From: Trichobilharzia szidati
Lineage: Eukaryota > Platyhelminthes > Trematoda > Strigeidida > Schistosomatidae
Assembly: GCA_944472155.2 (NCBI GenBank)
Contig: OX235274.1
Span: forward strand, 39,616,052-39,680,051
Length of the DNA stretch: 64,000 bases
Direction of reading: 5' to 3'
Shown here: positions 1 to 10,244 of the stretch, one piece after another
How positions within the stretch are numbered: position 1 is the stretch's first letter
Layout: every line of letters begins with the position of its first letter
Made by a program: the position numbers and the translations under genes
Notes under the pieces: model-generated
Seen by the model: the letters and a program-made list of their open reading frames with translations, nothing else
Told to the model about the DNA's origin: nothing
Databases searched by the model: none

Positions 1-1080
1 GTACATTCTGCTATGAAATTTATGTGCGAAGAGGAATCCCAAAATACAATAGCCTTCTTGGATGTCCTACTTACAAGAAAACCAGATGGTAGTATAAAGA
101 GAAATTAGCATGGGAAAAGCACATGGACAGGGCAATATACACATTTTGCATAGCTTTGCTCCTCTCTAGTACAAGAGAAATTTAATAAGAACCTCAACTA
201 CAGGGTCAAAGCTATATGCTTGGAAGAGGTGACTGAAGATGAACTTAGGACTGTATATGACATCCTATTTGAAAATAACCATCCTGAAAAGTTCATCACG
301 AAACACATGATCAAGAAGGCGGAAAATGACTATTCTCCATCTGTGAATAAGAAGCTTTACATATATGACCCAGTGAAATAATCGCAAGTTAAGAAAATCC
401 GTTCAAAGTACTTTTAATGATTGCAGTTTTATTTTTCTGCACGAACGGTTGTGATTCCCCGACTGAAAAATCAAGTACCTAGACTAGCTACCTCTTCCTG
501 TATCTACCAACACAACTGTGCTTGTGAAGCGAGTTTTATTGACCGTTTCTCTAAGAACTTGATTTTTCGTGCTCAGGAACACCTACCGGTGTGGCTAATT
601 AAAGGTACAATGAAAAACATTAACAGTTCGATATTAGACCACCTGGTCCAAATTGGCCATAAAGCTAGCATTGAAGAATTCTTCTCTATCATTTACTGAG
701 TACTAAATAGATTTAGACAAAGCAATAAGAATCGATTCAGACAAATTACATCTTCAAATGGCTTTGTTTAAATTCATAAAGGGAACTAAATTGCCAAAAG
801 CATCCTGGTACCGAATAATCCTAACAGTAGGGGCGATTGCGATTCACCTAAGAGTACCAGTGCTCTGTGTACATAAGAAACAGGTCCAACTATCATTACC
901 ACGCTGGCCTGCTTGGGAGTTTGCGAATTCATAAATACCTTATTATGTCGGCCATTTTTATATGACCCTCCATCCCATACATATAAATTCCCCTACTCCT
1001 TGTCACTACACTTGCTTTGTTTTCTTAATTAAATGCAGTTGTTAACTTACACTCTGACATATACAACGCGCATTAAATTT
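1..1080 (+). mobile_element. PLE-f copy 1: decayed 3' part of a Penelope-like element
   Basis: Reading + strand from base 1 gives the region after the PLE reverse-transcriptase palm (phrase IAFLDVLLTRKPDGS), then a linker (RVKAICLEEVTEDELRTVYD), then a GIY-YIG endonuclease remnant around 500-690 with CIYQ, then SKNLIFRAQEH and SSILDHLVQ. These match the copy at 28640-29260. Several stops and frameshifts are present, and the YIG of the nuclease reads IDR, so the nuclease is dead. PLEs use this GIY-YIG domain to nick target DNA; that is family knowledge. About 85 bases near 705-790, absent from the sister copy, include a 20-base piece of the PLE-a 3' end. The left end is cut by the window; the right end is approximate. 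Confidence 0.75.
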
Positions 1081-1186
1081 AACTACAAAATTTTTTTCTG
1101 CAACCCCGTCCTTGACACGATCATTCATCCATCTGAAGTTTACAATCAATGTAAATAGAATTTAATATGAACATAACTCATGAGAA

Positions 1187-2500
1187 TTTAGACAAAGCAA
1201 TAAGAAGACGTGATTTGTCTGAATCGTATAATGTATTTGCGCAACATATTTCAAACAATCTGACCATACACAAACTTGTCATAGGAATACATATGAAATT
1301 AATAAAGAGTTAAGAGGTGAGAAAATAGACTTAGGTCAAGTTAAAAAGACATAGTGAAGGTGAAAATAACAATGAAGACCACTAAACCAAATAACGGAAG
1401 TAATAGTGTAACAACAGAAGGCAAGGGCCAGGCAACAGATCATTTATTAAGAAAATCAAAGCATATTTATATATTTTCGTGTACATTATTATAGTTTAGT
1501 TAAGCAAACAAACACAGTCTTCTGATTGGTTGTTTCTCACGTAAAGTTAATCTTTCATCTATTTGTGACTGTTTCTTGAATGTCAGATCATCTATATGTC
1601 AACTGGATCCGCCTACGCAAAGTCTGCTGTGGTCGGTTTTGAATCAGTCTTTGTTCATATTTTCTCACGACAAATCTTGAGAACGTAAACATTGACGTAA
1701 ATTACTGTCTACCAATTTGGCTAGTAGACAGCTTTCACCAAAATAGTACAACTACCCTGGCTGATACCAAAACAAAGTTTACTAAGGGAGGTTTAGTGTG
1801 ATAAGGAATTATTGCCATGATCACATAAAGATGGTTTATACTTTCTAATTGCTAGCGCTTCCACAAACTTTAAGATACACCGCAAACACATTTTATTGAT
1901 AGGTTTAAAAGATGTGTTAATCACCAATTTTGTGTCCTGTCTCTTCTGTAATATGTGTCGCAATAGAGGAGCTACGTCTCTTGTTCTCAACATTAATGGC
2001 TTCTGGGGATTCTGTTTGCTTCTGAAGCCACTTAGGAATATACTGTGAAGCTCTTACTCGCAGAGATCGATGAGTCCTCCCTATGTATGTGTGTTGACAC
2101 GTACATTAAAACTGGTAAATACAGTGAGATGTGAAATCATTTTTCGCATGTTCAAAGGGTATAGATGGATATATTGAATTCATATCCTCAATTGTTATAA
2201 TATTAGCTGCATAAAAAGTCTTTTTAACAGCAGTATTCAATCTTTGTTTAGTCATCAAGCTGCTATGATCACCCATATAGGGTAGCTTGATATACACGTC
2301 TTTCTTATTTATTTTTTCCATAATGATAGCTTAACTCCACACAGCATTTCTGATACAAGTATGGAATTTTCAGCATGTGATGCGACTAGTTGGAGAGTGG
2401 GTCTTGGTATCCTGACTACTTTATATCTCCTGATGAACTTATCTGGATAATTATTATCAACCAGAGTTTGTGTCAAGTTTCTTTTTTCTTCATGAGAATT
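1187..2500 (-). mobile_element. PLE-a copy 1: 5'-truncated Penelope-like element, GIY-YIG half
   Basis: The - strand reads LTQTLVDNNYPDKFIRRYK near 2385-2480, then KKDVYIKLPYMGDHSSLMT (from about 2320 down), TFYAANI and HCIYQF, then a downstream block ending KYKPSLCDHGNN near 1800. The same order occurs on the + strand at 50628-51260. Its distal noncoding end (1187-1330) matches 51400-51590, which fixes the 3' end. No reverse-transcriptase core remains. A roughly 60-base non-PLE piece interrupts the frame at about 2323-2383. Confidence 0.75.
2323..2383 (-). repeat. Short 3'-end fragment of a LINE-like repeat inside PLE-a copy 1
   Basis: On the - strand this piece begins ATGCTGAAAATTCCATACTT and ends in an A-rich tract. 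The same 20 bases occur, reverse-complemented, near 26456-26490. It resembles, loosely, the 3' ends of the CR1-like copies (ATGCTGAGAATTCCATTCTG near 17190). It splits a reading frame that is continuous at 50740-50800, so it is probably an extremely 5'-truncated insertion. Confidence 0.5.
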
Positions 2501-2582
2501 TATTATTATTCATTCGTTGTCACTCATAATCAGTCGGTAGTGAGCATCAGGTCATTTTTCAAGTACATGTTTCAATTATTGG

Positions 2583-2890
2583 TACTGGCCCTATTCAGGC
2601 AGTGACCTGAGGTTCTAGTGGAAAGCCGCCACCATAAGGGTACAGCAGGTTGAGGTGAGGCAGTATCGCGTCGAAGAAGACACTGAGAAGTCATGAATTG
2701 GCAGAAGTTAGGATTCATCGGCCAGTGGCTCGGTTTTCAGTGGCCTTATGATCTACGAGCTCGCTTGCTTTGTAACCAGATGGTCCTGGGTTCGAACCCT
2801 GTCGGTAGGTGCATACTGATGAAGAATCCCAAACTAGGCTGACGAAACAGCTGTCCAGTACTCCCCTGCAGGTTTTCCAATTGTTCTTCT
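2583..2890 (+). mobile_element. SINE-B copy (tRNA-like region plus hammerhead-like region)
   Basis: Starts with CTGGCCCTATTCAGGCAGTG, passes TCATGAATTGGCAGAAGTTA at 2692, then a tRNA-like stretch with box-B-like GGGTTCGAACCC near 2790, then a hammerhead-like fold at 2811-2866. Related copies lie at 18320-18850, 24540-24700 and 58105-58228. The end joins PLE-e directly. Confidence 0.65.
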
Positions 2891-3261
2891 CTTGTGAATT
2901 TAATATCTTCAAATATGTTGTTGACTAATTTGTGGGTGTATTTCAAATCAATTCTTTTAATTATCACAAATGTATCATCAATATAAGGTAGCCAGATTTT
3001 TAGTTTAATTGTGGGTAGAACTATCAATTCTGGTCTTTGCAATAACAGCTTCAGCAATTAGTCCTGGTATAAGCGATCCTATCGGTGTTCCTTTTATCTG
3101 TTCATATATCTGATTACTGAATTGGAAATATACTGTAAGGTACAATTCTGTGAGTTCCATCCATGCTGAACACTGTGATTTTGTCTGCTCATCATTATGA
3201 AAAAATTAACTACATAGTTTCTTGTGTTAATGTCAGTGAAAAGTTTGAGCATTGTGGCATA
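2890..3261 (-). mobile_element. PLE-e, distal reverse-transcriptase part
   Basis: The - strand reads YISNSVIRYMNR, then a frameshifted KEHR block, then IVLPTIKLKIWLPYIDDTFV and KYTHKLVNNIFEDIKFTREE. YIDDTF is the catalytic palm motif of PLE reverse transcriptases and is intact. The N-terminal part of the same element continues at 4316-4950; the two are separated by RTE-1 copy 1. Confidence 0.75.
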
Positions 3262-4315
3262 GATCAACCTTATTCAACAGCTGTACGACAACGGCACATG
3301 TCAAGTGATCCACAAAAGAAAACTCAGTGAGGCGTTTGGAGTAAACACAGGAGTCAGACAAGGGTGCTTATTATCATCAATGATATTCCTAATTGTGGTG
3401 GACTGCATTATGCGTCAGACAGTGAGAAACGAGAAGACAGGGGTATCCTCGACCAACGTGAAGAACCTAGAAGACCTGGATTTCACACGTGGATGATTTA
3501 TGTCTGATGTCACACAAAGTCGAAGACTTACAAGCGAAAACTGACAAACTGGTCGAAGAAGCAGCAAAGACAGGACTCCAGGTGAACATAGACAAGACGG
3601 AGGTTATGAAAATAACCAACCAACAACAACAACAGCTGCAACATCCAGCGCCAATCACCATCAACGAGAGGGATTTGAGAGAGGTTACTTCATTCACTCA
3701 TCTAGGGAGCATTGTCTCAACTACAGGAGGAACGGACGAGGATGTCAAATCGAGAATCGGGATGGCGAGAAACACATTCATCAACCTGAAACCAATCTGG
3801 AAATCTTCGTCACTCAGCCTGCATCAACAACATAATTCGGATTTTCAATACAAACGTCAAGTCAGTCAGTTCTTCTATACGGATCAGAAACTTAGCGGTG
3901 GGTCACCAAGAATATTTTCAACAGGTTGCAGACCTTTATCAACAACTATCTTCGTTCTATACTGAATATCAGATGGCCGGAAAGAATCACCAACAAGAAA
4001 CTATGGGAACAAACAAAGCAAGAAGCAATCACCCAACAAGTATGCAGGAGAAAGTGGGGATGGATTGGACTCTCGCTGAGGAGGCCGTTGGGTGACATTG
4101 CGCGTCAGGCCATAGCTTGAGTAGAACCCGAAAGGGAAGCGGCGAGTGGGACGTCAGTGCAAGGGTGACATGGAGGAGATCGTGTGAAGAGGAGTTGAAA
4201 CAGTATGGATTAACGTGGACGCAGGTGAAAAGTACAGTAGAAGACAGAAGGAAGTGGAGACGTGCAGTTGAAGCTCTATGTTCCACTAGGAACCCAATGG
4301 AACAATAATAATAAC
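3262..4315 (+). mobile_element. RTE-1 copy 1: 5'-truncated non-LTR retrotransposon
   Basis: The three + frames together give LIQQLYDN-type sequence, GVNTGVRQGCLLSS, a damaged palm motif (LDFTRG/DDLCLMSHK, split by a frameshift at about 3489), VNIDKTEVMKI, a Q-rich run, TSFTHLGSIVSTTGGTDEDV and a C-terminus ending EALCSTRN. It closes with an (AAT)n-type tail at 4307-4315. The family has the RTE/SR2-like layout known from schistosomes; the clade name is inference. Several 4-base insertions break the frame. It interrupts PLE-e. Confidence 0.8.
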
Positions 4316-4950
4316 AATATTTCAGTGATTTATAAACAATGATATTACCAATTAGAAAAGCTTATCATTGTGTGTAAACCATTGAAATATAATTATACTT
4401 TATTTCTTGTGTTAGTTTTGGACCAGCTGAAGTGTGTAGTGCCGCAACATCAATGGACACCATGATTTCATTAATCATCTGCTTAAATGTTTGTTTGATT
4501 TTTTCCTAAACTTGAGTTGGAGAATCGATAGAAATGTCGCATGATTCTGTTAGATATTTTAATTTTCTGAAAAGTTCTTCAGATGGATAGACTTTATGTT
4601 AGTGTTTCATAGTGGCGAAGCCATCGATTGTAAGGGAATTTTCGGTTTGTGAAGTTTCGGCCTACCATAAAATCGAGGTAAAACAGATCTGTTCGATTTA
4701 ATTCGATTTGTATCTTGTTTTGCAACATGCCATGAGTCCATTAGTTTATTTTATTGTCTAATGTTTGTATATGGTTTTTCATCAGCTGTTGGTATCCACT
4801 GTTACCTTTAGGTAGTTCATCTGCTTTCTCCGTGTAGTCTCCTCAGTTTATCAGGTAGTAATATAACGTTATCTTTTCTATTCTTCAGTTTCTTCAACCC
4901 ATTTCGCTTCCTTTAGTATTGCTAATTATAATAACTAGGGATGGATTTTC
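4316..4950 (-). mobile_element. PLE-e, N-terminal and first reverse-transcriptase part
   Basis: The - strand gives ELPKGNSGYQQLMKNHIQTL near 4770-4830, then PRFYGRPKLHKPKIPLQS near 4640-4710, then, across frameshifts, MVSIDVAALHTS near 4420-4460. PRFYGxPKxHK and SxDVxxLxT are typical early motifs of PLE reverse transcriptases (family knowledge). The order continues into 2890-3261 once RTE-1 copy 1 is removed, so these are halves of one element. Confidence 0.65.
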
Positions 4951-5811
4951 TATTTATATAAGTAAAATAGGCTTAGGATTGTCATTTGAGAAACATAAAA
5001 CGTTAGCCATGCAGGCAGTAATAAGCATGTCACGTTTACGGACAAAAAACATGATAGTTATTTTGTTCAGGTTGATTGAACCTGTAAGAATTTGACTACA
5101 TTATACAGAGTGATTGTTTTACGTTTCCATGGCTGAATATCTGTAAGATAGAACATTAAGTCCGAAAGATATTGAAACATATTCCCAAGATATGCAGAAA
5201 AAACAACTGATACGCTTTGATTACATTAATCGTATTATTAGCTTTATCAGGAGATGGTATCATCATCATTATCATAATCTGCACTGACAGGACAAATATC
5301 AACACGATCATTTCTGAATGGATGATTCTAAAAATTAAATGTCATCATTTTAAGACAATAATGCCGCATGTGCTACTGAAAAGATTTATAAGTAGTATAC
5401 AGATACAGACATAAATATGTACATCGTCAGCGAGATTATCGAATACTGGAGAGAAGAAATGAACGATGCTTGTACAGAAATACAGAAAGCATGAAAGAAA
5501 GACAAAAGTAGCACGATATCGAAGATATGTGAAAGCTGTGAGCCTAATATGTGGTAGGCTTATTTTGCTTATGTCTTTACATCGATCTGCCGATAAATAA
5601 CTCCATTGTCAAATACTCTTGTGTTCTACCGTTACATTTGGGTTGGTTGCCTTAGTAAAGTCAAGATCCCATGGCCTGCTGTTTTCAAAGAAGGAGATAT
5701 ACACAACTTCTTGCGGTACTCGCTACTGCTGAGTTGACCTTGGCAGGCTAGCCAACTCTACCATACATACCTACCATATATTAGATTTAGACTTATTGCA
5801 ATTACTTCTCT
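4951..5811. other. No recognisable feature
   Basis: AT-rich sequence with short ORFs only. I see no coding similarity, tRNA-like motif or clear repeat of another part of the window. Confidence 0.5.
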
Positions 5812-7192
5812 TTTCTGAAATTAATGGAGCAGTTACGTCTACTCAAGCTTGAGCCTTCCTTGAAAGGTTTTAGTGAAATCAAACAGCTTGAATATAAACG
5901 GCGCAGATGCACTTTAGGTACTGCTGCTGTCTGACATCATAATTGTGTTTCCTCCTTGGACGACGCCACCAAATATGTTCAATATACCTTCCTGGACCAC
6001 ACAACGGCTTTTAACTCCGTACCCAAATGCCTTTTGTTAAATAAATTTTCCTTGACACAGACAGATTACGAGGATTTTAAAAAGTTGCATTTTTATTTCT
6101 CTGACGGAATGTAGTATATTGTATATGAAGGCGAATCCCTCTCTGCTTTGCTTACTGAAGCTGGAGTCCCCTAAGGTGTTGCTCCCTCTCCACCTCTTTT
6201 TTCTTTCTTCTTACATGACTTGCCTGTTTCGGACGAAATCAAATTCGTTAAACATGCTGATGATCTGAATGTCTTGTTGCCAGTTACTTCCCTATCTGAC
6301 TGTTCAAAACTGAACAGCTTTTTGTCTGAAGTCAGTCAGCCAGTAGTCTAAGCTAAACGGTCTTGCGTTAAATCCCTGCAAATGTCAGACAGTTAACTTC
6401 ACCTTCAGGCAAAAACATAATCTACACGAACTTGTTCGTTCACAAGTTGCTTGTAGCATAGAGGGTACTGAAACAGGAACTAAGTCAAGCGTAAAATACC
6501 TTGGAATAGTTCTGTCCTCTGACCTTTCTCGGTCATCTCATATCACTCAATCTCTACCTCTATAGTTCGTGTTTTCTGGGCTCCTCAAAAAGGGCTGTGT
6601 CACACTGCGCAGGGTATTAAAAGTTCTCACTAGGGCGAATGGTATGCCACTATTATTGTAGACGACAGACATCATACGAGGGATCGGCTAAATCCATATT
6701 TTCTGACACTCAGCACCCTCTCTATTCACAACTCTCCTCTTGCATCGAATCAGGTAGGAGGAGAATTCGTTGTTAAAGATTATTTGCCCACACTGTTAAG
6801 TACAAAAGCTCAACGACACCCTATTTGACCCGCCCACGTTCTATATGACAATGGAAGTGTTAGCCTTGAGAAATTTAACTTATTATGTTAATAGCAAAAC
6901 AAGTGGCTGTTTGATCTTCTTCTGTTTGTAATTTATGGTGACACTATTTCCCTTACCTCACCATTTTAGTTAATAAAATTTTTACTGTGCTTTTGTACTT
7001 TTTGTACGTTATTGACTTTACTATTACTGCTAACGCTAAAAAGGTTGCCATTATCAATTTCTGTTACATATACCCCGTAAAATATTTTTCCCTTTTTGAA
7101 TAAATTAGAAGTAATATTGTGCCAAATGATGAGAATTTCACACTGTTGTATAAGTATTGTTTGGGAATAAAGCAAGTTATTATTCTTGTTAA
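5812..7192 (+). mobile_element. CR1/SR1-like copy 1: heavily mutated LINE
   Basis: Frameshifted but alignable to the better copies at 15925-17245 and 58437-59830: TFNSVPKCLLLNK-type text near 6010-6050, LTEAGVPxGVAPSPPLFSFF near 6150-6220, KFVKHADDLNVLLP near 6240-6290, LNSFLSEV and VKYLGIVLSSDLS near 6490-6530. ADDL is the palm catalytic motif. It ends with GGAATAAAGCAAGTTATTAT at 7160-7181, the same terminus as the other copies. Many stops show an old insertion. Confidence 0.75.
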
Positions 7193-7409
7193 AATCTGTT
7201 TAAAAACTGATCAAGGGAATTCATCGACACGACAACTTTTAGGCATTTTCAAATTTAAAGAATGAAAGCAATATGCAATATTAGAAACCTTTTTTCCCGA
7301 CACGAACATAAAAGAATCAACACATGTCATTAAAGCAGGATTTAGTGAATTCATCGAATTTTGACAGGACTCTTCAACTGAATACTGTACATACAGTGAC
7401 GTAAATATA
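7193..7409. repeat. Short unclassified repeat, inverted copy at about 8620-8700
   Basis: The stretch near 7330-7365 (AGCAGGATTTAGTGAATTCA) is similar, in inverted orientation, to bases near 8630-8690. The two flank RTE-1 copy 2. I cannot assign them to a family. Confidence 0.35.
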
Positions 7410-8545
7410 TATACTCCCTGGATGAGAAACTTCGACCGGAACAGGCTGGATTCAGGAGAAACAAATTATGTATTGATCAGATCGCCACATTACGGATCAT
7501 CATTGAACAAAGCTTGGAATGGTAGTCACCTCTCTTTGTCTCAACTTCATCGACTTTGAAAAGGCCTTCGACAGCGTCGATCGAAAGCTGATTTGGAAAC
7601 TGCTTCGCTACTACTGGTTGTCGCCAACAATTATACACCTCATCCAACAGTTATACGATGATGCTGCACGCCGAGTAATCCACAACGAGAATATCACGGA
7701 ATCTTTCGAAGTTAAGACAGGAGTAAGACAAGGCTATCTGGCTGCCTACTGTCTCCACCGATTTTCCTGATTGCAGTAGACTGGATAATGCGACAGACAT
7801 TGTCAGCGAGGAAACAGGCATAAAATGGACCCTCACGAGAACTTTGAGGATCTGGACTTCACCGATGATGTATGTCTGATTTCTCACAAATTGGAAGATA
7901 TGCAAGTGAAAAGGAATAATTTGGCAGAAGAAACATCAAAGACAGGAGTTCAGGTGAGTATAGAGAAAACAGAGGTGATGAAGATTCCAGGCCAACAGCA
8001 ACAACAAGTGAGGCAAGCTTTCACTACACTCAAGTCTGTATGGAGGTCAACAGCACCCAGCATGAAAAATGGGATCCGGATTTTCAACTCCAATGTGAAG
8101 TCAGTGCCACTTAGCATACGGTTCATAGACTTGGCCAGCACGTCACGAAGGGCACTTCGAACAAACTACAGACTTTCATCTACAGCTGTCTTCGCTCAAT
8201 ACTACTCAAGATCTGATGGCCAGAAAAGATCAGCTAAAGGGCCCTCTGGTAGCGAACCAACAAGGAAACGATTGTGCGGCAAATATTCCGGAAGAAATGG
8301 AGGTGGATAAGCCGTACTCTGAGAAAACCATGAAGTGACACCACACGCCAGGCCATTACTCGATTGGAACCCGAAAGGGAAGCAGTGGTTCGGTCGTCTG
8401 TGCGAGGGTGACGAGGAGATGAGAGCATGTGGGCCAACGTGGAGCCAGGTGAAAACGTTGAAAAAGAGCCGAACGCAATGGAGAAGTGAGACTGAAGCCC
8501 TATGTTCCTCTATGAATTACAGGAAACAATAATAATAATATATAT
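7410..8545 (+). mobile_element. RTE-1 copy 2: RT to 3' end, with internal deletion
   Basis: Begins with LRPEQAGFRRNK and runs through FIDFEKAFDSVDRKLIW, GVRQG, LDFTDDVCLISHK, VSIEKTEVMKI and QQQQQ. It then jumps from the Q-run straight to RQAFTTLKSVWRS, so roughly 40 residues present in other copies (the TSFTYLGSIVS block) are deleted. The C-terminus reaches ETEALCSSMN and is followed by AATAATAATA. FTDD replaces the usual FADD. Frame breaks include a shift near 7740 and a 4-base insertion near 8399. Confidence 0.8.
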
Positions 8546-8885
8546 ACTATCAGAAATACATTAGAAAATATGTGGCTGATAAAAAAATAAACTACAATGA
8601 ATCAGTCATCATGCCAATCAACACTTGGGGATGTTTTAAAGTTAAAATTCAGAAATTTGATGAACTCCCTAAACCTTGCTGTATTACCATTTATTATTTG
8701 GTTTAAAAAATAAGTAACATTTAGTCGTATAGTTTGGGATCCCTGAGAGTGGATTGGAACTGGATATGTCGAATTAGAGCAGCTGAATGTAACACAATAA
8801 GCCTCTGAATGATGTAAGTAAGGACACAACTGCGAGTCAGTTATTATTGCATCTCACTACAGTTCATTGCGTTATTTTTCGGCCA
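8546..8885. other. Unassigned; partial inverted similarity to 7320-7365
   Basis: No coding signal. See the 7193-7409 entry for the similarity. The stretch ends at the run of N. Confidence 0.4.
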
Positions 8886-8984
8886 NNNNNNNNNNNNNNN
8901 NNNNNNNNNNNNNNNNNNNNNNNNNNNNNNNNNNNNNNNNNNNNNNNNNNNNNNNNNNNNNNNNNNNNNNNNNNNNNNNNNNNN
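8886..8984. other. Assembly gap (99 N)
   Basis: All bases are N. The right side opens inside RTE-1 copy 3, at its Q-rich run, so the gap may hide more of that copy; its true length is unknown. Confidence 0.95.
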
Positions 8985-9652
8985 GACCAACAACAACAAC
9001 AGACAGCAATCAGCATAAATGGAAAAAACCTGAAAGAAACTACCTCCTTTACCTACTTGGGAAGCATTGTTTCAACTACAGGCGGAACTGACGAGGATAT
9101 CAAAGCAAGGATCGGGAAAGCAAGGCAAGCTTTCATTACTCTGAAGTCTGTGTGGAGGACAACATCATTCAGCGTCAAAAATAAGATCGGGATTTTCAAC
9201 TCCAATGTGAAGTCAGTACTACTATACGGATCAGAGACTTGGCGTGTCACAAAGAGCACCTCAAACAAGCTACAGACCTTCATTAACAGATGTCTTCGCT
9301 CAATACTCAAGATCAGATGGCCGGAAAGGATCAGCAACAGGGATCTCTGGCAGTGAGCGAACCAACCAGGAACCCATTGTGAAACAAATAGGCAGGAAAA
9401 AATGGAGATGGATTGGCCACACTCTGAGGAAACCAGCAAGTGACATCACTAGACAAGCCCTCGAGTGGAACCCGAAAGGGAAGCGGCGAGTTGGTCGTCC
9501 AAGGGTGACCTGGAGGAGATCATGTGAAGAGGAGATGAAAGCATGTGGGCAGACCTGGAGCCAGGTGAAAACTCTAGCAGAGAATCGAACGCAATGGAGA
9601 CGCATGGCTGAAGCCCTATGTTCCTCTAGGAACTAAAGGAAATAATAATAAT
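8985..9652 (+). mobile_element. RTE-1 copy 3: well-preserved 3' third
   Basis: Reads QQQQQTAISINGKNLKETTS, SIVSTTGGTDED, VKSVLLYGSETWRV, LRSILKIRWPERISNRDLW, then after one frameshift (4 extra bases near 9350) KWRWIGHTLRKP, EWNPKGKRRVGRPRVTWRRS and EALCSSRN with a stop, then an (AAT) tail. This is the cleanest C-terminal region of the family here. The right end abuts PLE-b copy 1 at about 9653. Confidence 0.85.
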
Positions 9653-9654
9653 TT

Positions 9655-10244
9655 GTTTTAAAGGCTCTACAGGATCCTTTAACCGACAAAGCTTGTTTCT
9701 AATTGAGTTTGTGGGTTTGAATGCCATTTTTATTCCTGCCTTGTTAAGAATTCTGCGTAAGTTTTCCGAGCTTCCTTCTTTTTATAGAAGTACTACTGAT
9801 GATTTAGATTCCTTATTGTTGGTGCTGTCATTATCCTGAGCATTTTTGACATGCATGTCGTCATTAATATTATTATTATTATCACTATCACTACTAACAT
9901 TATTTATTTTATTTTTACATTTCCCTACGTATTTCTTGACTAATTTATCAGGGTAATTATTAAGTTTCAAGGCTTCTCTTATATTTATCACTTCCTGTCG
10001 TAGATTTTCCTCGATACTACTTAGATTTGCACCCTGTCACTTAAACATTTCACCAACCCCATTTTTGTACTGACATAGGATGGAATGATCGGAAGTCCAA
10101 ATATTGGTTTGAATGTGTGGGTTTCCTGTAAACAGTAGTGCTTAACTTTCCATCTTCTTTCATTTTTATGCTGCAATCTAAAATTGGAAGTTCCCCTTCC
10201 TGACTTTCGTATTCATAAGTGAATGGAATTGCCTCCACCTTTGT
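9655..10244 (-). mobile_element. PLE-b copy 1, distal half (after RTE-2 insertion)
   Basis: The - strand reads VEAIPFTYEYESQEGELPIL (10170-10245), then YRKPTHSNQYLDFRSFHP, and after a break REALKLNNYPDKLVKKYVG (9925-9990) and GIKMAFKPTNSIRNKLCRLK near 9670-9730. YRKPTxSxxYLxFxSxHP is the conserved block after the PLE palm. The element is continuous with 12165-12850 once RTE-2 is removed. The GIY-YIG part is missing, lost at the junction with RTE-1 copy 3. Confidence 0.85.
10232..10244. repeat. Left 13-bp target-site duplication of RTE-2 copy 1
   Basis: CCTCCACCTTTGT here is repeated exactly at 12165-12177. It is the target PLE-b sequence copied on insertion. Confidence 0.9.

Noticed and set aside
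8886..8984. Poly-X proteins spanning the N run
   Set aside because: They come from translating unknown bases; only the part right of 8985 is real element sequence.
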